Shown here in pieces: positions 16,972-24,795 of a DNA stretch of 50,740 nt; position 1 is the first letter of the stretch, and each line of letters starts with the position of its first letter. The notes beneath the pieces are model-generated. The model was not told where the DNA came from, searched no databases, and saw only the letters and a program-made list of their open reading frames with translations. The position numbers were made by a program, and so were the translations under genes. This stretch comes from Chthoniobacterales bacterium (GTDB lineage: Bacteria > Verrucomicrobiota > Verrucomicrobiia > Chthoniobacterales > JACTMZ01). The DNA lies in the NCBI GenBank assembly GCA_018883245.1, contig VEQL01000020.1, forward strand, positions 1 through 50,740, read 5' to 3'.

Positions 16972-17208
16972 ATGCCAGACAAGACGCCAGCGCCGGAAAA
17001 GAAACGACACGCTCTCGAGACCGAGGTCATCTGGGCGGTCATCGGTCTTTATTTGTTCATCGCCGGCGTCCTTCTGCTCATCCACCACCTTCAACCCGCC
17101 GGACAGGAGACCCAGACCTCCTCCCCGTCGCCAAGCCACGCATCGCATTACGGTGTTCCCGGGGGCGAGCCCCACGCTGTGCGTCCGGAAGAACCGACCC
17201 GGCCATGA
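16972..17208 (+). CDS. Small single-helix membrane protein
   Basis: I do not recognise the family. The 78-residue protein starts at ATG 16972, has a charged N-terminus (PEKKRHALETE), one membrane helix at about 20-38 (VIWAVIGLYLFIAGVLLLI) and a Pro/Ser-rich polar tail. It is supported as a real gene by the four-base ATGA overlap with corA. A role as accessory subunit or small regulator of CorA is possible from position only. Confidence 0.6.
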   Translation: MPDKTPAPEKKRHALETEVIWAVIGLYLFIAGVLLLIHHLQPAGQETQTSSPSPSHASHYGVPGGEPHAVRPEEPTRP

Positions 17209-18170
17209 TTACCGCGTTTTTCAAGGACGGCGAAACATTCCGTTTCATCCGCGAAGTGCAGACGGTCGAGGAACTGCACGAGGCCATGTGGATCGATGTT
17301 CTGCGCCCCACGCCGGAGGAAAAAGACATCCTGCGTTCGGCCCTCGGCATCGAACTCACCCTCCAGCACCCGACGATCTACCACGAGGATGACACGCTGT
17401 TCATGACGATGGGGTTGGTCAGCAAGGACGAGGAGAACAACACGCGCGTCAACAAGCTCACATTCATTCTGCACGAAGAGTGCGTTGTCACGTTGCACGA
17501 GATCGAGCTGATGCCGGTGGCTGTTTTCGCCCAACGCATTCGCCGCAAAGCCCATCTTTATGGGACACCTCAGAAAATCCTCTGGGGCCTGCTTTTCTCG
17601 CTCAGCGAAACGGTCGCCGACCGCGTCGAGGCCGTCGGCACGGACCTCGAGCAATTGTCGCACAATATTGCCGAGATGCCGACCGAACTGGGGACCGGAA
17701 AGACCGGCACCATGACGGAAATCAGCGAACTCCTCGCCGAGCTGTCGCGCTACGAGGACTTCATTTCCCAGAGCGGCGAGAGCGTCCTCCAGCTTGCGCG
17801 CGTTGTCCGTTACTTCAACGCGGAGGTGGACGGATTCGCCGAGGCCGAGTTGCAGGCCCGCGTGAACGAACTGGCGGCCGACGTCGCCGGCATCAAGGAC
17901 CACCTCGCTTTCGAACACGACAAAGTCCGCTATCTGCAGCAGGCATCGATGGGCATCCTCAACATGCAGCAGAACCAGATCGTCAAAGTCTTCACCATCC
18001 TCACCGCCGTGTTCCTCCCGCCCACGCTGGTCGGCACGATGTATGGCATGAACTTCGCCTACATGCCGGAGCTGTCATGGAAGTGGGGATTCCCCGTGAC
18101 CATCCTGCTCACTTTCCTCTCGGCCATCCTCCCGCTTATCTACATCAAGAAAAAGCGCTGGCTGCGCTGA
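17205..18170 (+). CDS. corA: CorA-type magnesium/divalent cation channel
   Basis: A 321-residue CorA-family protein that forms a pentameric Mg2+ (or Co2+/Zn2+) channel in the cytoplasmic membrane. A cytoplasmic alpha/beta N-terminal domain is followed by a long stalk helix, then two C-terminal membrane helices. The first ends in the selectivity motif YGMN (GMN at 281-283, followed by FAYMPEL), and the second runs to the basic tail KKKRWLR. ATG 17205 overlaps the stop of the small membrane protein gene. The long in-frame extension upstream lies in the pnp coding region and terminator and is not coding. Confidence 0.93.
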   Translation: MITAFFKDGETFRFIREVQTVEELHEAMWIDVLRPTPEEKDILRSALGIELTLQHPTIYHEDDTLFMTMGLVSKDEENNTRVNKLTFILHEECVVTLHEIELMPVAVFAQRIRRKAHLYGTPQKILWGLLFSLSETVADRVEAVGTDLEQLSHNIAEMPTELGTGKTGTMTEISELLAELSRYEDFISQSGESVLQLARVVRYFNAEVDGFAEAELQARVNELAADVAGIKDHLAFEHDKVRYLQQASMGILNMQQNQIVKVFTILTAVFLPPTLVGTMYGMNFAYMPELSWKWGFPVTILLTFLSAILPLIYIKKKRWLR

Positions 18171-18176
18171 TCACTC

Positions 18177-18560
18177 GTGGCGAGGGAGAAAAAACAGCGC
18201 ATCGCCACGGAAGCCGCGCCGGAGCTGCGGACAAACCCCTTTGCCTCCCTCGATCTCGGACCGCTCCGTGATGCGCCGGCCGAATCTGCAACGCGCCCCG
18301 CACCGAAAAAGGAGCCGAAAGAGCGCCTGCTACTGCGTCGCGAAACCGCGCACCGCGGCGGCAAAACAGTCCTTGTACTCGAAGCATTTTCCCCTGCTTG
18401 GAGCACGGCGAAACTCGAAGACCTGCTCCACGACCTCAAAACAGCCCTCGGCTGCGGCGGAAAAACCTTCGGGCGCAAAATCGAAATCCAAGGCGACCAA
18501 CCCGACCGGCTTCAACCGCTGCTCGAAGCCCGTGGATTCACCGTCAAACGCGGCTGGTGA
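18177..18560 (+). CDS. SUI1/YciH-family translation factor
   Basis: A 127-residue protein starting at GTG 18177, six bases after corA. The first 45 residues are a flexible basic lead. Residues about 50-127 form a SUI1 (eIF1-like) domain: LLLRRETAHRGGKTVLVLEAF, then LKTALGCGGKTFGRKIEIQGDQPDRLQPLLEARGF, which matches the GCGGT-K---IEIQGD--D signature. In E. coli, YciH influences start-codon selection and translation under stress. No ATG start is available before the domain. Confidence 0.88.
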   Translation: MAREKKQRIATEAAPELRTNPFASLDLGPLRDAPAESATRPAPKKEPKERLLLRRETAHRGGKTVLVLEAFSPAWSTAKLEDLLHDLKTALGCGGKTFGRKIEIQGDQPDRLQPLLEARGFTVKRGW

Positions 18561-18575
18561 GACAAACGTATTCGC

Positions 18576-19958
18576 TCAGGCATCCTTGCGGTCGCCGGCA
18601 TCTTCCGCCGAATCCGGCAGAAGCTTCGCATGCACGGACAGCACACGCCGGTCGTCCGCCTGCCGCACCGTGAATTCATAGCCGTCAAAAACGATATTTT
18701 CGCCCTTCGCGGGAAGGTGTCCGAGTTCGTGCGTGATGTAGCCGCCGATCGTGCTGACCTCGGCACTCTCGACCTTGATGCCGAGAAGATCCCCGAGTTC
18801 ATGCAGCGCCATCCCGCCATCGAGCAGGAATTCCCCTTCCCCGACTTTGCGATACTCCGCTTCGTCGGAGTCGAACTCGTCCTGGATTTCACCCACCAAC
18901 TCCGCCAACACGTTGTCCAGCGTGACGATACCGACCGCCCCGCCGTATTCATCCACCGCCAGCGCGAGGTGCGCGCCCTTTCCGAGGAAAACCTTGAGCA
19001 ATCTTTCCAAGGGCATCAGCTCGGGCACGTGGACAAGCTCGCGCTTGATCGACATCAGGTCGGAACGCTCCTCGTGCACCATCGCAATCAGGTCCTTGAT
19101 GTGGATCAAGCCGACGGCTTTGTCCAGATGGCCGCGGCAAAGCGGGAACCTTGTGTGCCGCGACGTCATCGCGGTGCCGAGGTTGGCGTCGAAGCTCTCG
19201 TCCAGATCGAGAAAGACCACCTCGCCGCGCGGCGTCATGATGTCGCGCACCACGCGCTTCCGCATATCGAGAGCGTTGATGAGGATTTCCCTCCCAAGTT
19301 CGCTCACGGGCGCGTCCTCGCCCTCCACGCCCGTCTCGAGAATGGAACGCAGCTCCTCGGCCGTGTGGACCGTTTCGTGGCCCGACGCGGGCTTGAGACG
19401 GAACACCACGCGCAGCAGCCAGCCCGAGGAGAAGTTTATGACATGGATGAACGGACGGAAGATGGCGTAGAAAAAACGCATCGGCCACGCGCAGAGCAGG
19501 AGGATCTGGCGCGCCCGGCGAATGGCGAGAATCTTCGGGGCCTGCTCGCCCACGACAATATGAAGGAACGTGATGATACCGAACGCAAGGGCGAACGAGA
19601 GCGCCGCGAGGAGGTCCGGACGGCTGACGCCCAGCGATCCGAGGACGGGCGCCAACAACCGAGCCACGAACGGTTCGCCGGACCATCCGAGGCCGAGGCT
19701 CGTGAGGGTGATGCCTAGTTGTGCCGCCGAGAGGTAGGCCTCCATGTGTCGCAGGATCTCGCGCGCAGCCCGGGCACGGCGACGTCCGGGCAGCGACTCC
19801 GCGTCCAGCTGTGATGCGCGCACCTTGACGACGGCGAACTCGAAAGCGACGAAGAAGGCGTTGAGCGCGACCAGAATCGCAACGGCAAGAAGTTGGAACA
19901 ATACCGTGTCAGGCTCGGCACGCTGCGCCGATGCTGATATCGGAAAAGTGGAATCCAT
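18576..19958 (-). CDS. Hemolysin-C/CorC-type CBS-domain membrane protein
   Basis: A 460-residue protein of the HlyC/CorC (CNNM-like) family. The N-terminal DUF21 membrane domain (about 18-200) has FVAFEFAVVKVRASQL, a LGITLTSLGLGW segment and the EQAPKILAIRRA membrane-end motif. A CBS pair follows (about 220-345; VRDIMTPRGEVVFLDLD and ALAVDEYGGAVGIVTLDNVLAELVGEIQDEFD), then the C-terminal CorC_HlyC domain (about 365-450). Members bind Mg-ATP in the CBS pair and are linked to Mg2+ export or resistance. Its closeness to corA, convergent across the SUI1 gene, fits magnesium homeostasis. Confidence 0.92.
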   Translation of the reverse strand: MDSTFPISASAQRAEPDTVLFQLLAVAILVALNAFFVAFEFAVVKVRASQLDAESLPGRRRARAAREILRHMEAYLSAAQLGITLTSLGLGWSGEPFVARLLAPVLGSLGVSRPDLLAALSFALAFGIITFLHIVVGEQAPKILAIRRARQILLLCAWPMRFFYAIFRPFIHVINFSSGWLLRVVFRLKPASGHETVHTAEELRSILETGVEGEDAPVSELGREILINALDMRKRVVRDIMTPRGEVVFLDLDESFDANLGTAMTSRHTRFPLCRGHLDKAVGLIHIKDLIAMVHEERSDLMSIKRELVHVPELMPLERLLKVFLGKGAHLALAVDEYGGAVGIVTLDNVLAELVGEIQDEFDSDEAEYRKVGEGEFLLDGGMALHELGDLLGIKVESAEVSTIGGYITHELGHLPAKGENIVFDGYEFTVRQADDRRVLSVHAKLLPDSAEDAGDRKDA

Positions 19959-20053
19959 GGGAAGGCGACAAGTGACGGGGGGTAATGTCCAGCGGCGCCC
20001 GCCTCAGGCCGCTTGAACATCTGCGGCACCGGAGCGGCGCCGCGCGCAACTCC

Positions 20054-20323
20054 TTACCAGCTTGCTTTTGTGACACCCGGGATGAGCCCGGCGCAGGCGA
20101 GTTCGCGGAAAGTCAGTCGGGACATCTGGAACTCGCGGATGAAGGCACGCTTGCGGCCGGAAACGCGGCAGCGGTTGGACAGACGGACGGGGCTGGCGTT
20201 GCGCGGCAGTTGCGAAAGGGCGAGGTAGTCACCCTTGGCTTTCAGTTCGGCACGCAGCTTCGCGTATTTCTCTACGGTTTGCCGCTTGCGCTTTTCGCGC
20301 TCTTTCCAGGAAGTCTTGGCCAT
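20054..20323 (-). CDS. rpsN: 30S ribosomal protein S14, zinc-free type
   Basis: An 89-residue S14 with start ATG 20323 (MAKTSWKEREKRKRQTVEKY). It carries LSQLPRNASPVRLSNRCRVSGRKRAF and the C-terminal LTFRELACAGLIPGVTKASW typical of S14. There are no CXXC pairs, so it is the zinc-independent form, as its length also indicates. It lies outside the main ribosomal operon, alone on the minus strand. An in-frame start 17 codons earlier would overlap the candidate promoter and is not favoured. Confidence 0.95.
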   Translation of the reverse strand: MAKTSWKEREKRKRQTVEKYAKLRAELKAKGDYLALSQLPRNASPVRLSNRCRVSGRKRAFIREFQMSRLTFRELACAGLIPGVTKASW

Positions 20324-20345
20324 GTTGGTAATTGATGAACTGTTC

Positions 20346-20374
20346 ATAATGGGCATCCCATCGAGCCTTTGCAA
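20346..20374 (-). promoter_or_regulatory. Candidate promoter of rpsN
   Basis: Read on the minus strand, TTGCAA (20374-20369) and CATTAT (20351-20346) are 17 bases apart, and the -10 box ends 22 bases before the rpsN ATG. Confidence 0.4.
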
Positions 20375-20422
20375 GCCAGTTTTGGAAAAAGAGCCAAAAT
20401 CCCGATTGCACGCTCGAAAGAA

Positions 20423-20451
20423 TTGACACCACCGGGGGGAGCGACAATGCT
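20423..20451 (+). promoter_or_regulatory. Candidate promoter of the Pro-rich gene
   Basis: An exact TTGACA (20423-20428) is followed after 17 bases by AATGCT, a weak -10 box. It lies 65 bases before the ATG of the Pro/Ala-rich gene. Confidence 0.3.
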
Positions 20452-20515
20452 ACCAACTCTGTCGCTGGCGGGCCCATCATCGCCACGGCCCTAATGGAAA
20501 AGAAGTAACCCCGCC

Positions 20516-21424
20516 ATGAACGAGCCCAAAAAGGAAACAGTCAGAATCGTCCTCCCGCCCCGGCGCGACGGCAAGCCATCAGCAGCCAATCCCCGCGAAG
20601 CCGCGATGATCAACCTTCCACCCAAACCCCTTCCCACTGCTGCCGGCGCTCCTCCGAGCATGCCCGCACCGCCCAAGCCACCGGGCATTCCGCTGCCGCC
20701 AAAACCAGCCGCCATCGGTGCACCGGTTGCTCCCAAGCCTCCGCTTCCAGCATCGCTTGGCACAACGCCGCCAGCAACCGCCGCAACTCCCAAGCCTCCT
20801 GTTGCCGCCCCTGTTGCTCCCAAGCCCGCTGCACCAACCGCCATGCCCGCGGTGCCCAAACCTCCCGGCGCCCAACCGGTTCCCACGCCTTCGGGAGCGG
20901 CCTCGAAACCTCCGATTCCCGCTCAGCCGGCCGCTGCAAAACCTCCTGCTCCGCCGGCTCCTGGGGCTGTTGCTGCTCCGAAGCCGCCTGTCCCTGCGCC
21001 GCCCGTTGGCGCACCGAAACCGCCCGCTCCAGCCATCGCACCCGCCGCTGCCGGCCCCGTGGTTCCCAAACCGCCCGGCGCCGTTGCCGCACCTCCGGCT
21101 CCCTTGAAGCCGGGCGCCCCGGTCCCCGCAGCAGCTCCGGCGATCTTGAAACCCGCGGCCGCACCTCCGCCAGCTGCGGCGGAAGCCAAAAAGAGCACCG
21201 CCAAGGTGGAAGCCATTCCGCCCGCGCGTCCGACGCCGCAAGCCACGGTCAAAATCGGCACAGCGAGCGCGGCGGCAACACCCGCTCCAGCCATAAAGAC
21301 CGAGGCAAAAATCGAAGCCCTACCCTCGGTTGCGGCTCCCGACCAACTTACCGGCATTCTCGCAATCGCTGCCGTGGTGATGGCACTCGCCGCCCTCGGT
21401 ATGCAAGTGTGGATGTTCCTCTGA
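20516..21424 (+). CDS. Pro/Ala-rich tail-anchored protein
   Basis: A 302-residue protein of very low complexity. After a basic start (KKETVRIVLPPRRDGK), residues 30-230 are dominated by Pro, Ala, Lys and Gly with repeated PKPP and APP units and about twenty diprolines. A more ordinary stretch (230-280) precedes a single membrane helix at the extreme C-terminus (ILAIAAVVMALAALGMQVWMFL). That layout predicts a tail-anchored protein with its Pro-rich arm in the cytoplasm. No enzyme domain is visible. It is followed 29 bases later by thioredoxin on the same strand. Many diprolines would make its translation depend on EF-P, which is an inference. Confidence 0.75.
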   Translation: MNEPKKETVRIVLPPRRDGKPSAANPREAAMINLPPKPLPTAAGAPPSMPAPPKPPGIPLPPKPAAIGAPVAPKPPLPASLGTTPPATAATPKPPVAAPVAPKPAAPTAMPAVPKPPGAQPVPTPSGAASKPPIPAQPAAAKPPAPPAPGAVAAPKPPVPAPPVGAPKPPAPAIAPAAAGPVVPKPPGAVAAPPAPLKPGAPVPAAAPAILKPAAAPPPAAAEAKKSTAKVEAIPPARPTPQATVKIGTASAAATPAPAIKTEAKIEALPSVAAPDQLTGILAIAAVVMALAALGMQVWMFL

Positions 21425-21453
21425 AACAAATCCAAACAAACAAACCCACAAAC

Positions 21454-21783
21454 ATGGCCAGCGCCAACGTCCTGCAACTCGACGACAGCAACTTCGACAA
21501 GGAAATCAACAAAGGAGCAGCTCCCGTCCTCGTGGATTTCTGGGCCCCGTGGTGCGGCCCCTGCCGCATGATCGCGCCGGTGCTCGACAAAATCGCCGAT
21601 GCCACCGTCGGCCAAGCCTACGTGGCCAAGGTCAACGTCGATGAAGCCCCCGGCGTCGCCAGCCGCTTCCGCGTCTCGTCCATTCCCACCCTGCTCTTCT
21701 TCAAAAACGGCGAGGTGCACGAACAGGTCGTCGGGCTTCAAGGCGAAGCCGACCTCATGGCGCGGCTCAAAGCCCTGATGTAG
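21454..21783 (+). CDS. trxA: Thioredoxin
   Basis: A 109-residue thioredoxin with the catalytic WCGPC in VDFWAPWCGPCRMIAPVLDKIA and the cis-Pro loop VSSIPTLLFFKNGE. It reduces disulfides of cytoplasmic enzymes with electrons from thioredoxin reductase. There is no signal peptide from ATG 21454. In-frame codons further upstream overlap the end of the Pro-rich gene and are not needed. It is followed 14 bases later by the DUF72 gene. Confidence 0.96.
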   Translation: MASANVLQLDDSNFDKEINKGAAPVLVDFWAPWCGPCRMIAPVLDKIADATVGQAYVAKVNVDEAPGVASRFRVSSIPTLLFFKNGEVHEQVVGLQGEADLMARLKALM

Positions 21784-21797
21784 TTCATGGCCGAGCG

Positions 21798-22808
21798 ATG
21801 ACAGTTGAGGGAAAATCCAGCCCTCATAAGCGGGATCTCCCAAACCTCAGCCTTCAACCTGCCTCCTCTCGGGCCCTCCCCGCGGCACTCGCCCGGGAAA
21901 CCGCGCATCTCGCACGCGACACCAACCTGTTCCTCGGCACCTCCTCATGGAAATACGAGGGCTGGCTCGGGCAGATCTACGACGAGCAGCGCTACATCGC
22001 GCGCGGAAAGCTCTCGCACAAACGCTTCGAGACGGGATGTCTTGAAGAATACGCCGAAATCTTCCCCACCGTCTGCGTCGATGCCGGCTACTACCGCTTC
22101 CCCTCGGAAAAATACCTCGCGAATCTCTGCGCGCAGGTGCCGGACAACTTCCGCCTGTCGTTCAAAGTCACCGACGAGATCACGGTGAAAAAATTCCCGA
22201 AGCTCGAGCGCTTCGGCGACCGCGCGGGCACGGACAACCGGCATTTCCTCGACGCCGGGCTCTTCGTCGACGCGTTTCTCGGTCCGCTTTCACCCCATCG
22301 AAAAAAGACCGGTGTCCTCATCTTCGAGTTCTCCGCGTTTTATCCGGCCCACTTTGCACGGCTGCGCGACTTCATTGTCTTGCTCGACGAATTTCTCGGA
22401 CGCCTCCCCGCCAACTGGCAATACGGCGTCGAGGTGCGCAACGCCAAACTGCTGCGTCCGGAATATTTCGATGTCCTTCGCACGCACAACGTCACGCATG
22501 TCTTCAACAGTTGGACGCGCATGCCGCCCGTCGAGGAACAGATGGCAATACCCGGGGCCTTCACAACAGACTTTTTCACCGCGCGATTTCTCCTGAGACC
22601 CGGGCGTGCTTACGAACAGGCGGTCAAAGAATTCCAGCCTTACGCCGAGACGAAAGAAACGAACAAAGAAGCCCGTGCCGCCCTGCGCTCGCTCATCCAA
22701 CGCAGCGTCGCGGCACCGACCGCGTGTCCTTCCTACGCCTTTGTGAACAACCGGCTCGAAGGCAATTCGCCCAACACCATCGCCGCCGCGCTAGACATCA
22801 AGTTGTAG
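21798..22808 (+). CDS. DUF72-family protein (YecE-like)
   Basis: A 336-residue TIM-barrel protein of the DUF72 family. Evidence is LFLGTSSWKYEGWLGQIYDEQ near residue 44, the later YRFPSEKYLANLCAQVPDNFRLSFKVTDEIT, the YGVEVRN strand and the C-terminal SYAFVNNRLEGNSPNTIAAAL, the usual family ending. Function is not established; a nuclease or sugar-like ligand role has been suggested for the fold. The first 35 residues are a poorly conserved lead. It follows trxA closely and its stop faces the convergent esterase gene. Confidence 0.88.
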   Translation: MTVEGKSSPHKRDLPNLSLQPASSRALPAALARETAHLARDTNLFLGTSSWKYEGWLGQIYDEQRYIARGKLSHKRFETGCLEEYAEIFPTVCVDAGYYRFPSEKYLANLCAQVPDNFRLSFKVTDEITVKKFPKLERFGDRAGTDNRHFLDAGLFVDAFLGPLSPHRKKTGVLIFEFSAFYPAHFARLRDFIVLLDEFLGRLPANWQYGVEVRNAKLLRPEYFDVLRTHNVTHVFNSWTRMPPVEEQMAIPGAFTTDFFTARFLLRPGRAYEQAVKEFQPYAETKETNKEARAALRSLIQRSVAAPTACPSYAFVNNRLEGNSPNTIAAALDIKL

Positions 22809-22848
22809 CGGGCTCGTCCTCGTCGCCGGCCGTTTTGGAAATTCGTCA

Positions 22849-23712
22849 CTACATTTTCGGGAGCAAAAACCTCAACGCGACCGGCAGGCGTCTGGCCCAA
22901 GCCTTCTCGTTGTGCCCGTCACCCTCACCCGGATTCCACAAGAAATCCCCGCCTTCGACATACCCCTGTTTGAGCAACGCCTCGCGGACGGCCAATGCGT
23001 CCTGCCAGTAGTCGCCCGTCAGATTGCCTGTTTCTTCCGTTCCCATGTCCATGTAGATGCGCAGGCTGTCCTTCTTGGACCCGGCCTTGACCGCTTCGGT
23101 GAAATTCGGACTCGTCCAAAACGCGGGCGAAAAAACGCCGACCGAGCCGAAAGCATCCGTGTTCAGCCCGAGCCACAGCGAAACAAGTCCGCCCATCGAA
23201 GAACCGGCAACGGCGGTGTTTTCTTTTTCCGGCAGCGTGCGGTATTTCCCATCGATCGCCGGCTTCACTTTATTGAGAAAAAACTTGGCGTAGCGATCGC
23301 AGATTCCGTTGCCGCGCGAAGCATCCCGCGGATTCACATCGGAAGGAGGTTGGTATTCCGTGATGCGCGCGTTCCCCGCATCTGCCTCGTTGTTCGGCAC
23401 AGCCACAATGATCGCCTCGCGCAGTCGTCCGGCTTTCATTTCTTCCGCCGCGGCATCCTCCGCGAACCAGCAGCCGATTGGTCCGCCCGGGCGGAACACA
23501 TTCTGTCCGTCGTGAAAATACAGCACCGGAAAGCGCGCTTCGCCGTCGTCATAGCCCGGCGGCAGCCAGACTCGCAACTCGCGCGAAGGAATGGCTGCGT
23601 CATCGGAGTCCACCCTCAAAGTCTCGATCCGTTCCCCCGCCAAAGCATTCGCCGCCAGCAAAACCATGAGGTGAAGCGTTGCCATGCTCCGCGGGGGCCG
23701 CTGCATCCTCAT
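22849..23712 (-). CDS. Secreted esterase, esterase-D/Fes type alpha/beta hydrolase
   Basis: A 287-residue form from ATG 23712 gives a signal peptide (MRMQRPPRS, then hydrophobic ATLHLMVLLAANALA). A GTG nine codons earlier and an ATG nine codons later are alternatives. The mature protein matches the esterase (PF00756) family: RELRVWLPPGYD, FPVLYFHDGQNVF, the nucleophile elbow GSSMGG and a C-terminal GDGHNEKAWARRLP holding the catalytic His. Such enzymes cleave acyl esters on polysaccharides, siderophores or S-formylglutathione; secretion favours a carbohydrate or siderophore ester. It is divergent from menA across a 213-base gap. Confidence 0.87.
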   Translation of the reverse strand: MRMQRPPRSMATLHLMVLLAANALAGERIETLRVDSDDAAIPSRELRVWLPPGYDDGEARFPVLYFHDGQNVFRPGGPIGCWFAEDAAAEEMKAGRLREAIIVAVPNNEADAGNARITEYQPPSDVNPRDASRGNGICDRYAKFFLNKVKPAIDGKYRTLPEKENTAVAGSSMGGLVSLWLGLNTDAFGSVGVFSPAFWTSPNFTEAVKAGSKKDSLRIYMDMGTEETGNLTGDYWQDALAVREALLKQGYVEGGDFLWNPGEGDGHNEKAWARRLPVALRFLLPKM

Positions 23713-23925
23713 CACGGGTCTCCTCTGTGCCCCTTGCACTATCTGCGGTCAATCTCTTCTTATTGCGCACACACAAAGGACCCCGCACGTCACCGGCAGA
23801 TGCCGCCGGAATACAGGGAACTAAGCGATTCCCAGCACACAAGGCGGAAGAGCCGTGCGAGACAAGCGACGGGAAAACACAGACAAAGATTGACCGGGAC
23901 CCGCGATCCGCCTGCCATCAGAACG

Positions 23926-24795
23926 ATGAATCCTTGGATCCTTGCCGCAAGGCCCCGCACTTTGGGTGCAGGCATTATTCCCGTGCTTGCCGGAGCGGCG
24001 CTGGCGTTCGCTGCGGGCATGTTTGATCCCGTCACCACAGCCTTGATTGTCGCGTGTGCCGTCCTGATCCAAATCGCGACAAATTACTTCAATGACGCCA
24101 TCGATCATGCCAAGGGCGCCGATGCCTCCGGCCGCATCGGCCCGGTGCGGGTCACATCCGCCGGCCTGCTTCCGGCCCCGGACGTGATGCGCGCCGGCGC
24201 GGCGTGCCTCGCGCTCGCCGTGCTATTTTCCATTCCACTCGTCGTGCGGGGCGGATGGCCGATTGTCGCCATAGGCGCTCTTTCCATGCTTTTCGCTTAC
24301 GCTTACACGGGCGGGCCTTTCCCGTTGGCCTACCTCGGGCTCGGCGAAATCTTCGTGGTCCTTTTCTTCGGCCTTGTCGCGGTGGCGGGCACCTTTTACC
24401 TCAACACGCTCGAACTTTCGCCCGCGGCACTCCTGGCCGGACTGCAAATCGGACTCCACTCCAGCGTGCTGCTCGCGGTGAACAACTTGCGCGACATAGA
24501 GTCCGATCGCGCCGCGCACAAACGCACATTGGCCGCGCGTTTCGGATTGGTCTTCGCCCGGCGGGAAAACGCAACGCTCATTCTCGCACCTTTTGTCCTC
24601 GGCATTCTGTGGCTGCCGCTGGGCTGCTTCTGGGCATTCATGCTGCCGCTGATAACCTTGCCGCATGCATGGTGGTTGACGCGCGCCTGTCTCGAAGCGC
24701 AACCCGATCGCAGCGTCAACCAACTCCTCGCCCAAGCTGCCGCGCTCCACGCGGTCTTCGGACTTCTCCTCGCCGCCGGATTCATCATCCCGTGA
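23926..24795 (+). CDS. menA: 1,4-dihydroxy-2-naphthoate polyprenyltransferase
   Basis: A 289-residue UbiA-superfamily membrane enzyme that joins a polyprenyl chain to 1,4-dihydroxy-2-naphthoate in menaquinone synthesis. The first Asp-rich motif is NYFNDAIDHAKGAD (53-66). The second region, NNLRDIESDRAAHKRTLAARFG (186-207), is the MenA-specific form. About eight hydrophobic segments are seen. ATG 23926 starts MNPWILAARPRTL, the standard MenA beginning; the long upstream extension of the frame is antisense to the esterase and rejected. The stop overlaps the menC start by four bases (GTGA). Confidence 0.93.
   Translation: MNPWILAARPRTLGAGIIPVLAGAALAFAAGMFDPVTTALIVACAVLIQIATNYFNDAIDHAKGADASGRIGPVRVTSAGLLPAPDVMRAGAACLALAVLFSIPLVVRGGWPIVAIGALSMLFAYAYTGGPFPLAYLGLGEIFVVLFFGLVAVAGTFYLNTLELSPAALLAGLQIGLHSSVLLAVNNLRDIESDRAAHKRTLAARFGLVFARRENATLILAPFVLGILWLPLGCFWAFMLPLITLPHAWWLTRACLEAQPDRSVNQLLAQAAALHAVFGLLLAAGFIIP

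Noticed and set aside
16832-17060. Possible CRISPR or other array
   Set aside because: No regularly spaced repeats were seen anywhere in the window; the palindrome here is the pnp terminator.
14704-17175. Minus-strand open frame of 823 codons across pnp
   Set aside because: It is antisense to an intact PNPase and crosses a strong terminator; no protein family is visible.
20721-21107. Alternative frames through the Pro-rich gene
   Set aside because: The repetitive GC-rich DNA keeps several frames open; only the frame with a terminal membrane helix and a sensible start is supported.
22912-23925. 340-residue N-terminal extension of MenA
   Set aside because: The extension is antisense to the secreted esterase. 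MenA proteins start at the MNPWILAARP position, and the DNA in between looks like a divergent intergenic region.
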